A DNA stretch of 64,000 nucleotides from Diphasiastrum complanatum (Eukaryota; Streptophyta; Lycopodiopsida; Lycopodiales; Lycopodiaceae): positions 11,255,506 to 11,319,505 of the forward strand of contig CM055095.1 in assembly GCA_029204225.1 (NCBI GenBank). Reading direction: 5' to 3'. The notes under the pieces are model-generated. The model was given only the letters and a program-made list of their open reading frames with translations. It had not been told where the DNA came from and did no database searches. Below, piece after piece: positions 48,812 through 60,390 of the stretch (positions are counted from its first letter, which is position 1; each line of letters begins with the position of its first letter). Both the position numbers and the translations under genes were made by a program.

Positions 48812-50460
48812 AGGGATAGAAGTATACGACTAGAAACGATATGACAAACAGTAGCTACTCCTTTACAAGTTATCGATGGTAGAATTCCAGCCTAGTTTCA
48901 GACACGACTAATCATTGTTCTAACAACATCATACTTGGCATGATAAAAAACCAGTAGTGATGACAATAGCAAGAGGCTCTACATACTGGAATGACTTGTG
49001 TCAAAGCAATATCATGAAGAGAAAAACCTGAAGGTTTTTTGGAAACATCTAGCTTTCCTCAAGACGTCTCTCTATCTATCACTTATGTTGATCCATTTCT
49101 CTGACTATCCACTATCTTTGAATAATTGCTTCTCCTAAATTGGCTATTCACACTAACGCATTCACACGGGACTATGTGGGCTGGCTGCGCCTCTAATCAA
49201 CATAGACACTTCTCATTGCATTTTGGAGCAGCGATGGAATGCCAAAATTCATTGAACACTAGCTGCACTCACCTTTGAAGTTGCTTTCTTTGGTTTTGTG
49301 GCGCTCAGTTGATACTTGTCAATGATGATTGGAGGTCTTGGAACATTTGGAGAATGGTGTTCATCATTACTACTCCTTATTGCTTTCAAAAACTCAGAAA
49401 TATGGATTTTGGAAAGATGGGGTGCACTGGATCTGCTTTACTGTAACTCTTGTGAAATAATACTGTAGTCATCATGCTATAGAAAGTGAGATAGCTCATG
49501 CAAACTATGATAGAAAAGTGTGATGGCTTTCTGTGGGACAACGCATTCTAACTGCTGCTGATTTCTCTTCTCTGGTAATCGCACTTCTCCTCATTTCTGA
49601 TGACTGCATTCAATGCTAGACTTTAAGTTATTGTGCATTGGTTGGAATGCTTGGCCACTCATCTCTGTATGAAGACTAACTATGGTTTATAGACAAAGGA
49701 AAAGGACAATTCTTTCAACTATATCAGTATTTTGAGTCAACATCAATGGTTGAATCTCTTGACTAATGCATTAGGATTGACATATACCTGGCAGGATTCT
49801 CAGTAGTTGATGTTGATAAATGAAGATAGATGCACTTGTGTTGGTATTGGATGAGTCAAATCATGCTCAACAATGACGAATGTGGGTTTCGTAGCTCATC
49901 TTCTTCATAATGGTGAAAATGGATAACTACTCAATTGATAATGTAGACAACAACATGGACTACTATTTTCCAAGCCATATTTTTCACAAGTTCTACAGAT
50001 GCACCAGTGTTGGCGTTTGACGGGTCAGATCACACTCAACGATGGTGAACCTAGGTTTTGTAGATTGATTTCATCAGAACGGTGAAATTGCATAAGCTCA
50101 CTTCAAGTAGAAATCAGTCAACAACTAATGTAGACAACAAGACGGACAAGTAAATTCCAAGTGATATTTCTTTCATGGATTCTGCACTCCCGGTAGACGC
50201 ACCAGTGTTGTTGGGTGGATTTTCCATAGAGGGACTAGTCCCATCGGAAGATCCCCAGCAAGGGAAGGGCCCACAATGCTCTTGCACGAGTGATCAGGGT
50301 AACGCCGTTTCCAATCCCAAGGGCCATCCTAATGACCCCGTAATCCTAGATCAATAAGAGTTTTCCAGGCTCTTAGACGTATGACCGCTTGGGAGATGAA
50401 CTAATTATTGAGTTACGATGGTGTTTTTGTCACTTCTACTCTCTTAGAATCTAGTATGCT
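48812..50460 (+). repeat. ~1.65-kb repeat (family C), second copy
   Basis: Direct copy of 46860-48500, separated from it by ~310 bp. The end region (50205-50440) is more complete and matches the fragment at 12012-12235 best. Whether this is a tandem duplication or an LTR pair with a deleted interior cannot be decided here. Confidence 0.8.
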
Positions 50461-50793
50461 AACTCTCTTCTATCATTAGAGGAGTTACAGACATCAAAAA
50501 GGCCGTCTAAGAAATGCCACGTAGGACAAAAAAAAACGCTAGATTTTAAAACTTTGACGAACTTTTAGGTCCAATTTAGCTTAACCTTACTAGTAATGTG
50601 TAGTTAACATGACACGATTATGACGTATGCAACTCTGGCTTCAAGAACCTATGACGCTCATTAACTAACTTTTTCAGATTTGAAAATGAGATTGTCTCTC
50701 TCATTGTAACCAGCGAGAGAATAAACATAGAATCTCAGGTACGTCATGGATGAATAATAGTGTCTATTTTCTTTTTGGTCTGTCATCTGATGT

Positions 50794-53394
50794 TTGCGGA
50801 GATGTCTCAGTTTCATCTACACATTGTTCTCCCTGCCGAGAATGCTCCGATATTTCTCCACAGTTTTTCCACTTGATATGATCGCTCACAAAATCAACCA
50901 AAGAAAGAATTACGATATGTGGATTGACAGAAGTTTGTATCCATTGGATCCGAGCTCGATGCAAGCTCCACAACTCCAATCCATCACACAATTAATAAAG
51001 TTTTTGTGTGACGGAGAAAACGGTTTATTGTGTTATTTTGAAAGATTGAGGACTTATGGTATTGTAAACTCAGTTCAGAAAATACAGAGTTTAGAAAGTA
51101 TCTTAAATGGTTTGCTTGCTGACTATAGAGAAAAAGAGACCACATTACTACAAACAAAAGAAGATAATGCACGTTTACATAATATTATGTTAAATTTGAA
51201 TGCAAGTAATGATCAATTCCGACAAGTTGTTCAAACATTACGTATATCAAATGACCAGTTAAAAGAAGAAACTCGCATACTAGATAAGAAATTAAAAAGA
51301 AACAAGTGAAAAAGAATTCTGAAGGACATTGATGAGCTTTCGCTAAATGGAGGCCAACGGAGAAAAAGGATTCAAGCATTCAAGTAAGGATTTGATTTGA
51401 ATTAGTTTTATTTTAGTTTTGTGAAGTAGCATGACATTTATTATGTGTCCTATTTGGGTTTCTTGATTTTCATAATCATTTGTAGATCAACATTGGTTGC
51501 AAATCAGCATCTGAAGGACAATGACCTGATCGGAAAATCATTGAGTTCAGTATTGACAACCAAGTCCACAAAGTCTTTATTGGACAATAATCGGTATTCT
51601 CGAATCAAGTCCAAGGTCACTGAGGATTTGATGAACGAGGTCGGTAAGGTAATCGACAGAATGTTAATTCAGGGAGCATGTGATTTCTCAGGTATTGGGG
51701 CATATGCCAGTATATTTAAAATTATTAAAGAGGCTTTTGGACAATTGCATGTAAGAAAATTTCCCATTCCTCGTCCTTTTCAGATAAGATTGGAGATAGA
51801 TGTATTGAATAAGGGTATGCAAAATGTCATTCGAATCCCTTTTCACATCAATGAGATTTACAATTCTAAGTCTGGAAATTTGTCATATAATTCTACCAAC
51901 AACTTATTTGTGGATTTGAATCATTTATTGAGATTTATAGTGAGATTCTATAATATTACAAGTGTTAGTATGAGCAAACTCATTCTGATGGTCAAGCTAG
52001 ATGAATCAGAAGTTAAGAAAGGACAAAAGTTGGAACTCTCATGAATGGAACATTGAGCAATGCAACAAACTCAAGGGATCTCAACTTCAGTGTGCAATCA
52101 GAAAACAACATATGGTGGCTAGCATGTTTACAGGTAAAAAATGGTTGTTATTCATGTGCAATTTCTTTTGGTAATTGTTTTGAATACATAAAAACTTGTG
52201 ATTCCATATGTTGAACAGGTTATCAAGGAGGATCACGATGTTCTTTCCTGGATTTTTAGCAGAACATGTTATCCAGATATCATAAAGGATCATACAAATG
52301 GAAAAGTACTTAGTGTTTTTGAAAGAGGCGAATTTTTGGTGGAATGGCATTTAGCTGGAGACTTGAAGTTATTGAAATGTATGTTCAATGTATCTCATGG
52401 AGCAAATTCGAAACATCAATGTCTATATTGTATGAAATCATCAAATGACATTTCAAGGAACACAAGAGTTTCAAGAGATATTGAAGATCCCAACTGGAAA
52501 CCAGTACTACCAATCCCTTTACAAAATGTGCATATTTGCACACTTCATGGAGAGGTGAGGATCATAGAGAAATTAATATATCTTCATATCTTGTTTGCAT
52601 GGAATACTAAGCCAGAGTCAGCATCAAAACAAGCAATCACTCGTTTAGAGGAAGTGTTGTCAAAAGCAGGCCTTCATAAAGCCATGTTAAAATACAAAAA
52701 GATGAAAAGCTTTCGGGAAAAACTAGAAACGTACCCAATAAACCTAGCATAGGAGGAGTCAAAGCTTGTCGATTTTTATCAAATCATTCTAAAGAGTCAT
52801 CTAAGATCCAATATTCGGTGTGGAAAGATGTTATTTCTACGACAGAAGACTTTGAAGATAAAGGAACAGCAAGGGTAGAGAAGGTTGAAGTTTGGAAAAA
52901 GCTCGATAATATGATTGAAGTGCTTAGAAAAGACACAATTTCATATGCAGATGCACTCCTATTGGAAAAAATAGCAATAGAGTTTGTAGATGCAGTTGGG
53001 GTGGCTTGGGGCTCAGATCACATCACCCACTACATGGTAAGATACATTTGAACAGTTTCTTACAATCTTATAATTTTAGTATAACTTGCTTGATAGATTC
53101 TAACCAATGCATAAATCTTTGATATGGCAGCACATACTAAGGCATCATGCATCATTTTTTGCAAAAAAGTATGGCAGTTTGAGTATATGGTCCTCACAAG
53201 GAATGGAGAAATCACATTGGCAAACAAGAGGAGCATTTCATCGAAATACACAACATGGTGGAACATCCTCAAAAAATAGTTACATCATTCATCTATTCCA
53301 ATGGTTTTATAGACGAGCTCAAGTTCGATACACAACAAGATCAACTGAATATCAAAGATTCAAAAAAGCATGTATATTTATAAGCCAAAGTTAG
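50794..53394 (+). CDS. Four-exon transposase-like gene, lightly damaged
   Basis: The exons I infer are ~50794-51383, 51486-52133, 52219-53036 and 53131-53394, with GT-AG introns of 102, 85 and 94 nt that join coherent sequence (for example THYM to HILRHHASFF across the last one). Exon 1 is partly coiled coil and ends LNGGQRRKRIQAFK. Exon 3 has WHLAGDLKLLKCMFNVSHGA, then HQCLYCMKSSND (paired Cys, possible metal site) and LPIPLQNVHICTLHGEVRII. Exon 4 has YGSLSIWSSQGMEKSHWQ and RGAFHRNTQHGG. The 'GDLK...CxxC...HGxxR...GxEK' order is reminiscent of an uncharacterised transposase-like family; I cannot name it. Damage: one TGA near the end of exon 1 (51307-51309), one frameshift near 52035 and another near 52730. 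The start is uncertain; a Cys-rich segment (CSPCREC) lies in another frame just upstream. A related fragment lies at 10668-10770. Confidence 0.6.
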
Positions 53395-53460
53395 ATTCAT
53401 GGCATTCAATAAAGATCAAACGCGTGTGATAAAAAATTCTCAAATTTCACATACATTAAA

Positions 53461-54115
53461 TGTGAAAAATACAGATCCTAAGTGGATCTAAACTCCAAGA
53501 TCATTGGCTTGAATGCTTGCACTCCAAACTACATAAGCTAGGAATTGGCAACACATTCTATGCTACCTAGAATGCAAAGAACTTGATCAAAAAGCATTTA
53601 TCACAAATGGAAACTTCCATAAACATCAAGTGCGGCCCAAAATAGCATTATACAGTCCATAATACATCAGCCTATCACTTTTGGAAAGCACCTAAGATCA
53701 TACACAATAGCTTGAAGACAATACACACAACAATGCTCTCAATGGAGGAAGAAACAATGACAATGATCTATTGATCTCAATGAAGCATACAAAAGGTTTC
53801 TCCAACCTGTTCTCCATGACTTCCCTACTATTTATGGATGAGGAAGATGACTCTCTCTCCTCTCTCTAGAAGGTACTTGACCCTAGATATTCCCTATATA
53901 GGAAAAATAGCTAACAATGGCTTATATGACCAAAATACATCAAAATGGTCTCATTTTGAAGGGTATGAAGTTTGACACTTCATCATACTGAAAAAATACA
54001 GTAAATAAAAACATTGTGGCCTGGTTCACACATGCAAAACTCCAGAACCAAAACTATTTACAATTTTAGCCAATTTAGGCCTCAAACTAGCTAGGAAATG
54101 TTGACAATTTTCACA
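53461..54115 (-). repeat. 3' LTR of the young copia (655 bp)
   Basis: Bounded by TGTGAAAA and TTTTCACA. The adjacent purine tract GAAGAGGGAG (54116-54125, minus strand) is the polypurine tract. A tatata motif near 53895-53903 could be the promoter. Positions 53549-54115 align without gaps to 55653-56219, with 3 substitutions. Confidence 0.9.
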
Positions 54116-54533
54116 CTCCCTCTTCAACATTGGATGCTAGTTTCAACATAGTCTTTGAGCACATTCCAAGATTAGATCTATGCATTAAATATAGGTCCTT
54201 TCCCAATGGTTTGGTGAAGATATCAGCCACACACTCCTTTGAAGAGACATGTTGAAGCTCCACCTCTTTGGCAATGACTTGATCTCTCACAAAATGGTGA
54301 GCAATCTCAATGTGCTTGCTCCTTGCATGAAAAACAGGATTGCTTGCCAAGCTTTGGGCTGAAAGGTTATCACAAAGTATGATTGGAGTCTTCTCTGGTT
54401 CCAGCAAGTGAAGATCCAATAACATCCTCTTGATCCAAAGAATCTCCTTGGTGCATGTTGTTAATGCCTTGTACTCGGCTTCGGTGGAAGATAGAGAGAT
54501 AGTTGGTTGCTTCTTTGATAGCCATGAGACCAC
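54111..54533 (-). pseudogene. Copia RNase H fragment
   Basis: The 140-residue frame encodes VSWLSKKQPTISLSSTEAEY, IILCDNLSAQSLASNPVFHA, KHIEIAHHFVRDQVIAKEVE and ADIFTKPLGKDL. These are the copia RNase H core and pol C-terminus, with the catalytic Glu and second Asp present. The preceding catalytic Asp segment and all of RT are missing: the frame follows the integrase C-terminus directly after a TGA. The final stop overlaps the start of the 3' LTR. Confidence 0.9.
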
Positions 54534-55658
54534 TCAGTTAGAGTTGTCCACCACTTGCTTTCCTTTTTCATCATAGGTTAGCCTTGATGGCTTAGCCCTT
54601 TGCCTTTGAGTCTTCCTTGAAGTTTGCTTTGGAGTGGCATCTCCATCTTCATCCAAGACATCTTGCACATCATGATGATTAGTAGGCACATCAACATCAA
54701 CATCAACAACATTGGAAACATTCTCTTCATGAAAGATGACATCCCTACTTATGACAACTTTCTTTATAGAAGGAATGTACACTTTGTAAGCCTTGCTTAC
54801 TTCACTATAGCCAACAAACACACCCTTCTTTGATGAAGGATCTTCTTTAGTTCTATCATCAAGTGTGATATTGACAAAACATGTACATCCAAAGATCCTA
54901 CAATGCTTGACACTCGGCCTTCTACCATAAAGAACCTCATGAGGAGTTTTACCATCCAAGGAAGCACTTGTCCATCTATTACATAGATAGTTAGCACATG
55001 CTAAAGCTTTCCCCCAAAAAGACTTAGCAAGATTAGCATGTAGTCTCATTGCCTTGGCACATTCACAAAGGGTTCTATTCTTCCTCTCGGCCACTCCATT
55101 CTGTTGTGGAGTCCTAGGACTAGACATCTCCCTCTTAATCCCATGTGCTATACAAAAGTCTTTGAACCTAATTGAGGTGTATTCCCCTCCATTATCAGAT
55201 CTTAAGCATTTGATCTTTGTATTGAATTGGTTTTCCATTTCATTCTTGAACTTGACAAATGCAGCAAACACTTCATCCTTACTTTTAAGAAGATAGATCC
55301 AAGTATACCTACTAAAGTCATCAATGAAAGTTGCATACATCTTTGCCCCACCATTGCTAGTTGTACTAGAAGAATGAATATCAGAATGCACAAGTTGAAA
55401 AGCTTCTTTAGATCTAGAAGTAGATCTAGAATAAGCAAGTCTATGAGATTTGGACAAGGCACAATGTTCACAAACACTATTGTTTGCAACAAGACTTTTA
55501 GGGAGACCAAGAACAAGCTCTTTCTTTGCCATTACCTCCAAAGATTTGAAGTTGGGATGGCCCAACCTCTTGTGCCAAACTTCTTGGTTTGTCAATTGCT
55601 CCCTAACCATACATCCTTCATGATTAGAGATCACACATGCATCAAGCTTGAACAACAC
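54534..55658 (-). pseudogene. Copia GAG-pre-integrase and integrase, 374 codons
   Basis: The frame is intact from the deletion junction. LFKLDACVISN opens it, then the HHCC zinc site (WHKRLGHPNF ... CEHCALSKSH). The catalytic core has VHSDIH, RSDNGGEY and TPQQNGVAERKNRT (Asp, Asp, Glu all present). Next come CANYLCNRW, LYGRRPSVKHCRIFGC and DVIFHEEN, with a charged linker that ends at a TGA. In a full element this enzyme inserts the cDNA into the genome. Here it has no gag-protease upstream and no RT downstream, and its apparent ATG lies in 5' LTR sequence. The fold may be intact, but proper expression is unlikely. Confidence 0.9.
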
Positions 55659-56219
55659 ATTCTATGCTACCTAGAATGCAAAGAACTTGATCAAAAAGCA
55701 TTTATCACAAATGGAAACTTCCATAAACATCAAGTGCGGCCCAAAATAGCATTATACAGTCCATAATACATCAGCCTATCACTTTTGGAAAGCACCTAAG
55801 ATCATACACAATAGCTTGAAGACAATACACACAACAATGCTCTCAATGGAGGAAGAAACAATGACAATGATCTATTGATCTCAATGAAGCATACAAAAGG
55901 TTTCTCCAACCTGTTCTCCACGACTTCCCTACTATTTATGGATGAGGAAGATGACTCTCTCTCCTCTCTCTAGAAGGTACTTGACCCTAGATATTCCCTA
56001 TATAGGAAAAATAGCTAAAAATGGCTTATATGACCAAAATACATCAAAATGGTCTCATTTTGAAGGGTATGAAGTTTGACACTTCATCATACTGAAAAAA
56101 TACAGTAAATAAAAACATTGTGGCCTGGTTCACACGTGCAAAACTCCAGAACCAAAACTATTTACAATTTTAGCCAATTTAGGCCTCAAACTAGCTAGGA
56201 AATGTTGACAATTTTCACA
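55653..56219 (-). repeat. 5' LTR of the young copia, 3'-truncated (567 bp)
   Basis: Starts TGTGAAAA at 56219 on the minus strand. The last 88 bp of the LTR and the PBS are deleted at 55652/55653. Confidence 0.9.
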
Positions 56220-56239
56220 TTAAATGAAAAAGAGTACAA

Positions 56240-57774
56240 TCATTTTTTTTCATTGTCTCCAAGGACAATTTTTGCTGTGTGGTCATGAAGGAACTTTTTC
56301 CTATCATACGAATCCAAAAATCGAGTGGATCGCCTTTTGCTCAAATCTATATATCCTGATAGAATTGCCAGAACAGAGGATCTCATAGGAACATTTTCTA
56401 GCACGTAATTAAACACTTTAAGAGCAACATCCCATTTGACAAAAATGATTCTATATGTATTTTTTGGGTATTTATGCCCTTGGGCAAAATAAAAGATAGG
56501 GCCTTGATGGCCATGATTTAAGTTCCCGCATTCACAAAAAACCTTTCATGAAGAACACAAATTTCGTTATTTAAAAAATGTTTCAAATAATGAGCCAACG
56601 AGGCATCCTTCTGTCTCCCGCCTTGTCTCTCTCTCAATCCTTCATGCCTGCTAGCAAAGGCATCAACTTCAACGATATCCTACAACACATAATCAAGTGT
56701 TAGTCAAACTAGCAAATCAATCATCAGTTACACATTAAATAATAAATGATTTTTGTGAGAAGGTGTACTTACCAAATCCTCCTCGTCAGCTTGGATCATA
56801 CCAGCAGCTTCTAAATTGTGACCAGCAATAATGGTGGATTGCTGGTCAGCTGGAATAGTATATATGGGAGGTGGCAGATACTTTTTCTGAAAAGCCAAAA
56901 ACTCCTCCTCACTCGGCATATTAGCCTCATATGCCCTGCTCTCAGATAGCATCCTTTGAAGGGCATCTGTGCCACTTGCCCATTCTACTTGGTCCTCATA
57001 GTCAATGCCATCTATGAGGTCGTCATCATCAAAGTCAATAAAATCATTAAATTCAGAAATCATCCTTGACATAAGAGATAATATCTCTTCTTCTCTGAGA
57101 TCCATTACGTCTCTGATGTCGCTAATGGATAAGAATGCAACATCGTCCATATGGTACACATGGAGGTCCACCAGGGTTCTGCTCTGGTCAATCTCACTCA
57201 CGGTAGATAAGGGAGAGATAAAAAGAGAATGAGCCTTGGCAGGATCATATTGTTGTGCTTGCCTGGCCTCCTCTACATCTCCTGAAACCTCATCAGTAAT
57301 GAAAACCTCTGAAGCCACACGAGTGGTAGGGGCAGGCAAACCAATCATGGACGACCTAGAAGATTCTACCTCGTTAGGGATAAGAGCAGATAAGAAAAAC
57401 ACGCAGGCCATACCCTCCTGAACGAAGTGACATACTCGATTGTGTTCCTCACAGGGTATGACACGTTTAAACATATCGATAAGTTTGGTAAACTTACAAT
57501 CATGCCTTTGCTTGGCACTAGGCTGAGCATGAGTCAAATCTGTGAAATGCACAAATCTCAGGTCGTCCATCATAAGGGTACCCTATTGCAAGCAGTCATA
57601 AAAGTCCTTGTACAGTTTAGGAAAAATTTCCATGTGCTCAATAACAAATCTCTCTATGTCAAACTGAAAATTGAAATAGGACAAAAAATGGGCCTGTCTG
57701 TAGTTAACCTCAGCATCAACAAGGAAAGAACTAACAGCTTTATAATAGATCAAACTAGCAGACGAGGAGGCCAT
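56240..57774 (-). CDS. Unknown two-exon protein of the 50.8-63.8 kb cluster
   Basis: Exon 1 (57774-56773) starts MASSSASLIYYKAVSSFL and is one frame of 334 codons, interrupted only by a TAG at 57583-57585 (CLQ-stop-GTLMMDDL). The middle is very acidic (FNDFIDFDDDDLIDGIDYED). The donor TTG/GTAAGTACACC is near-perfect. Exon 2 (56679-56240) continues DIVEVDAFASRHEGLRERQG and, after one frameshift near 56525, LNHGHQGPIFYFAQGHKYP and WDVALKVFNYVLENV, ending in a basic part and a TGA. Total length is about 480 residues. No signal peptide, membrane segment or known domain is recognised. It diverges from the H3-like gene across the promoter-like repeat array, which suggests joint regulation. The function is unknown. 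Confidence 0.6.
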
Positions 57775-57820
57775 ATCGATATGACGCTCCAGTTAGCAAG
57801 GGGACATAAACGGGGTAACC

Positions 57821-60296
57821 ATGGGTGCGTGATGGCAATATGCTCTGCACGTGAATCCAAATATTGGAACCACGCGCCAGGGAATCAGTGCAACTATGGA
57901 ATTCTCTACTGGGCGCGTGATAGCGATATTGTACGAACAGATTTGGAGTGGGCCGGTTAATTGGACTCAATATGCGAAACTGAATTACAGAAATGACACT
58001 CATATATATAGTCTAATACAGAGCATGTGAATCGTACACTTGTCTCAGTAACGTGCGGTCAAAACTTGCCACACGTGTGAAAACGACAGCGAAATCATTC
58101 TGAATGACACGTGTACACTTCGGATCTTGACACGTGTCCTCGCACGTGCATGCCAACCGAATGTACGAACCACTGATATCTTGACACATGACAGATGCGT
58201 GTGATGGCACGTGTGACCACATGTGTGGTGAGTGGAGGTGTCACATCATACGTGCGAATATGATGGGACGTTCTACATGTATAAAAGGACATTTTCGGCT
58301 CATATTTCAGTTTCTTATTTCTTTATTCTCTGGCTCTCCTTAGTTTCCTTCGTTCACTTCCGCTCCTTGTTAGACGCATATCGCTACCATGCGCCCAAGG
58401 ACCCACATACCAGTACAGCTGCCCCCCCCCCCCCCCCATGGGTGCGTGATGGCAATATGCTCTGCACGCGAATCCAAATATTGGAACAATGCGCCAGGGA
58501 ATCAGTGCAACTATGGAACTCTCTACTGGGCGCATGATAGCAATATTGTACGAACAGATTTGGAGCGGGCCAGTTAATTGGACTCAATATGCGAAACTGA
58601 ATTACAGAAATGACACTCATATATATAGTCTAATACAGAGCATCTGAACCGTACACGTGTCTCAGTAACGTGTGGTCAAAACTTGCCACACGTGTGAAAA
58701 CGACGGCGAAATCATTCTGAATGACACGTGTACACTTCGGATCCTGACACGTGTCCTCGCACGTGCATGCCAACCGAATGTACGAACCACTGATATCTTG
58801 ACACATGACAGATGCGTGTGATGGCACGTGTGACCACACGTGCGGTGAGTGGAGGTGTCACATCATACGTGCAAATATGATGGGATGTTCTACATGTATA
58901 AAAGGACATTTTCGGCTCATATTTCAGTTTCTTAATTCTTTGTTCTCTGGCTCTCCTTAGTTTCCTTCGTTCACTTCCGCTCCTTGTTAGACGCATATCG
59001 CTACCACGCGCCCAAGGACCCACATACCAGTACAGCTGCCCCCTCCCCCCCCCCTCCCCCCATGGGTGCGTGATGGCAATATGCTCTGCACGCGAATCCA
59101 AATATTGGAACCACATGCCAGGGAATCAGTGCAACTATGGAACTCTCTACTGGGCGCGTGATAGCGATATTGTATGAACAGATTTGGAGCGGGCCGGTTA
59201 ATTGGACTCAATATGCGAAACTGAATTACAGAAATGACACTCATATATATAGTCTAATACAGAGCATCTGAACCGTACACGTGTCTCAGTAACGTGCGGT
59301 CAAAACTTGCCACACGTGTGAAAACGACGGCGAAATCATTCTGAATGACACGTGTACACTTCGGATCCTGACACGTGTCCTCGCACGTGCATGCCAAGCG
59401 AATGTACGAACCACTGATATCTTGACACATGACAGATGCGTGTGATGGCACGTGTGACCACACGTGCGGTGAGTGGAGGTGTCACATCATACGTGCAAAT
59501 ATGATGGGACGTTCTACATGTATAAAAGGACATTTTCGGCTCATATTTCAGTTTCTTAATTCTTTGTTCTCTGGCTCTCCTTAGTTTCCTTCGTTCACTT
59601 CCGCTCCTTGTTAGACGCATATCGCTACCACGCGCCCAAGGACCCACATACCAGTACAGCTGCCCCCTCCCCCCCCCCCTCCCCCCATGGGTGCGTGATG
59701 GCAATATGCTCTGCACGCGAATCCAAATATTGGAACCACATGCCAGGGAATCAGTGCAACTATGGAACTCTCTACTGGGCGCGTGATAGCGATATTGTAT
59801 GAACAGATTTGGAGCGGGCCGGTTAATTGGACTCAATATGCGAAACTGAATTACAGAAATGACACTCATATATATAGTCTAATACAGAGCATCTGAACCG
59901 TACACGTGTCTCAGTAACGTGCGGTCAAAACTTGCCACACGTGTGAAAACGACGGCGAAATCATTCTGAATGACACGTGTACACTTCGGATCCTGACACG
60001 TGTCCTCGCACGTGCATGCCAACCGAATGTACGAACCACTGATATCTTGACACATGACAGATGCGTGTGATGGCACGTGTGACCACACGTGCGGTGAGTG
60101 GAGGTGTCACATCATACGTGCAAATATGATGGGACGTTCTACATGTATAAAAGGACATTTTCGGCTCATATTTCAGTTTCTTAATTCTTTGTTCTCTGGC
60201 TCTCCTTAGTTTCCTTCGTTCACTTCCGCTCCTTGTTAGACACATATCGCTACCACGCGCCCAAGGACCCACATACTAGTACAGCTGCCCCCCCCC
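57821..60296 (+). repeat. Tandem array of four ~620-bp promoter-like units
   Basis: Units start at 57821, 58438, 59062 and 59687 (lengths 617, 624, 625 and ~610). Each opens with atgggtgcgtgatggcaata. Each holds up to seven CACGTG cores within ~190 bp (in unit 4 at 59903-60091; the first and last cores are mutated in unit 1), then a TATA box (tgtataaaagg), a leader-like stretch, and a C-homopolymer of varying length. Units 3 and 4 are almost identical. The array lies between the divergent genes at 57774 (minus) and 60391 (plus). Frames of 69-177 aa in it repeat because the DNA repeats. Confidence 0.9.
60146..60152 (+). promoter_or_regulatory. TATA box of the H3-like gene (array unit 4)
   Basis: TATAAAA sits 245 bp upstream of the ATG at 60391 and follows seven CACGTG (G-box/ABRE-type) cores. 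The same box is present in each upstream unit (near 58278, 58896 and 59521). Confidence 0.55.
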
Positions 60297-60390
60297 GCGC
60301 GTCGTGGCGATATGCCATCACTCATATCTCCCCTGTCGAATATCTGCTTTTCCTTCTTGTTGGTGCGTCATATTAATACCCTACCTTGAA

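Larger units (their letters stand above)
53461..56219 (-). mobile_element. Young, internally deleted copia element with TSD TTAAA
   Basis: The ends on the minus strand are TGTGAAAA...TTTTCACA. The 5-bp duplication ttaaa is at 53456-53460 and 56220-56224. The 3' LTR is complete and the 5' LTR lacks its last 88 bp. A deletion joins the 5' LTR (55653) directly to pol, removing PBS, gag and protease; a second deletion removes RT. What remains is integrase and part of RNase H. It sits 66 bp past the stop of the transposase-like gene and 20 bp before the stop of the minus-strand gene at 56240. Confidence 0.9.

Noticed and set aside
55227-55766. 179-aa plus-strand frame
   Set aside because: Antisense to the copia integrase and extends into the LTR.
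57755-60272. Minus-strand frames of 69-177 aa repeated four times in the tandem array
   Set aside because: They recur because the DNA unit recurs. Several frames on both strands are open at once, they cross the promoter elements, and there is no domain.
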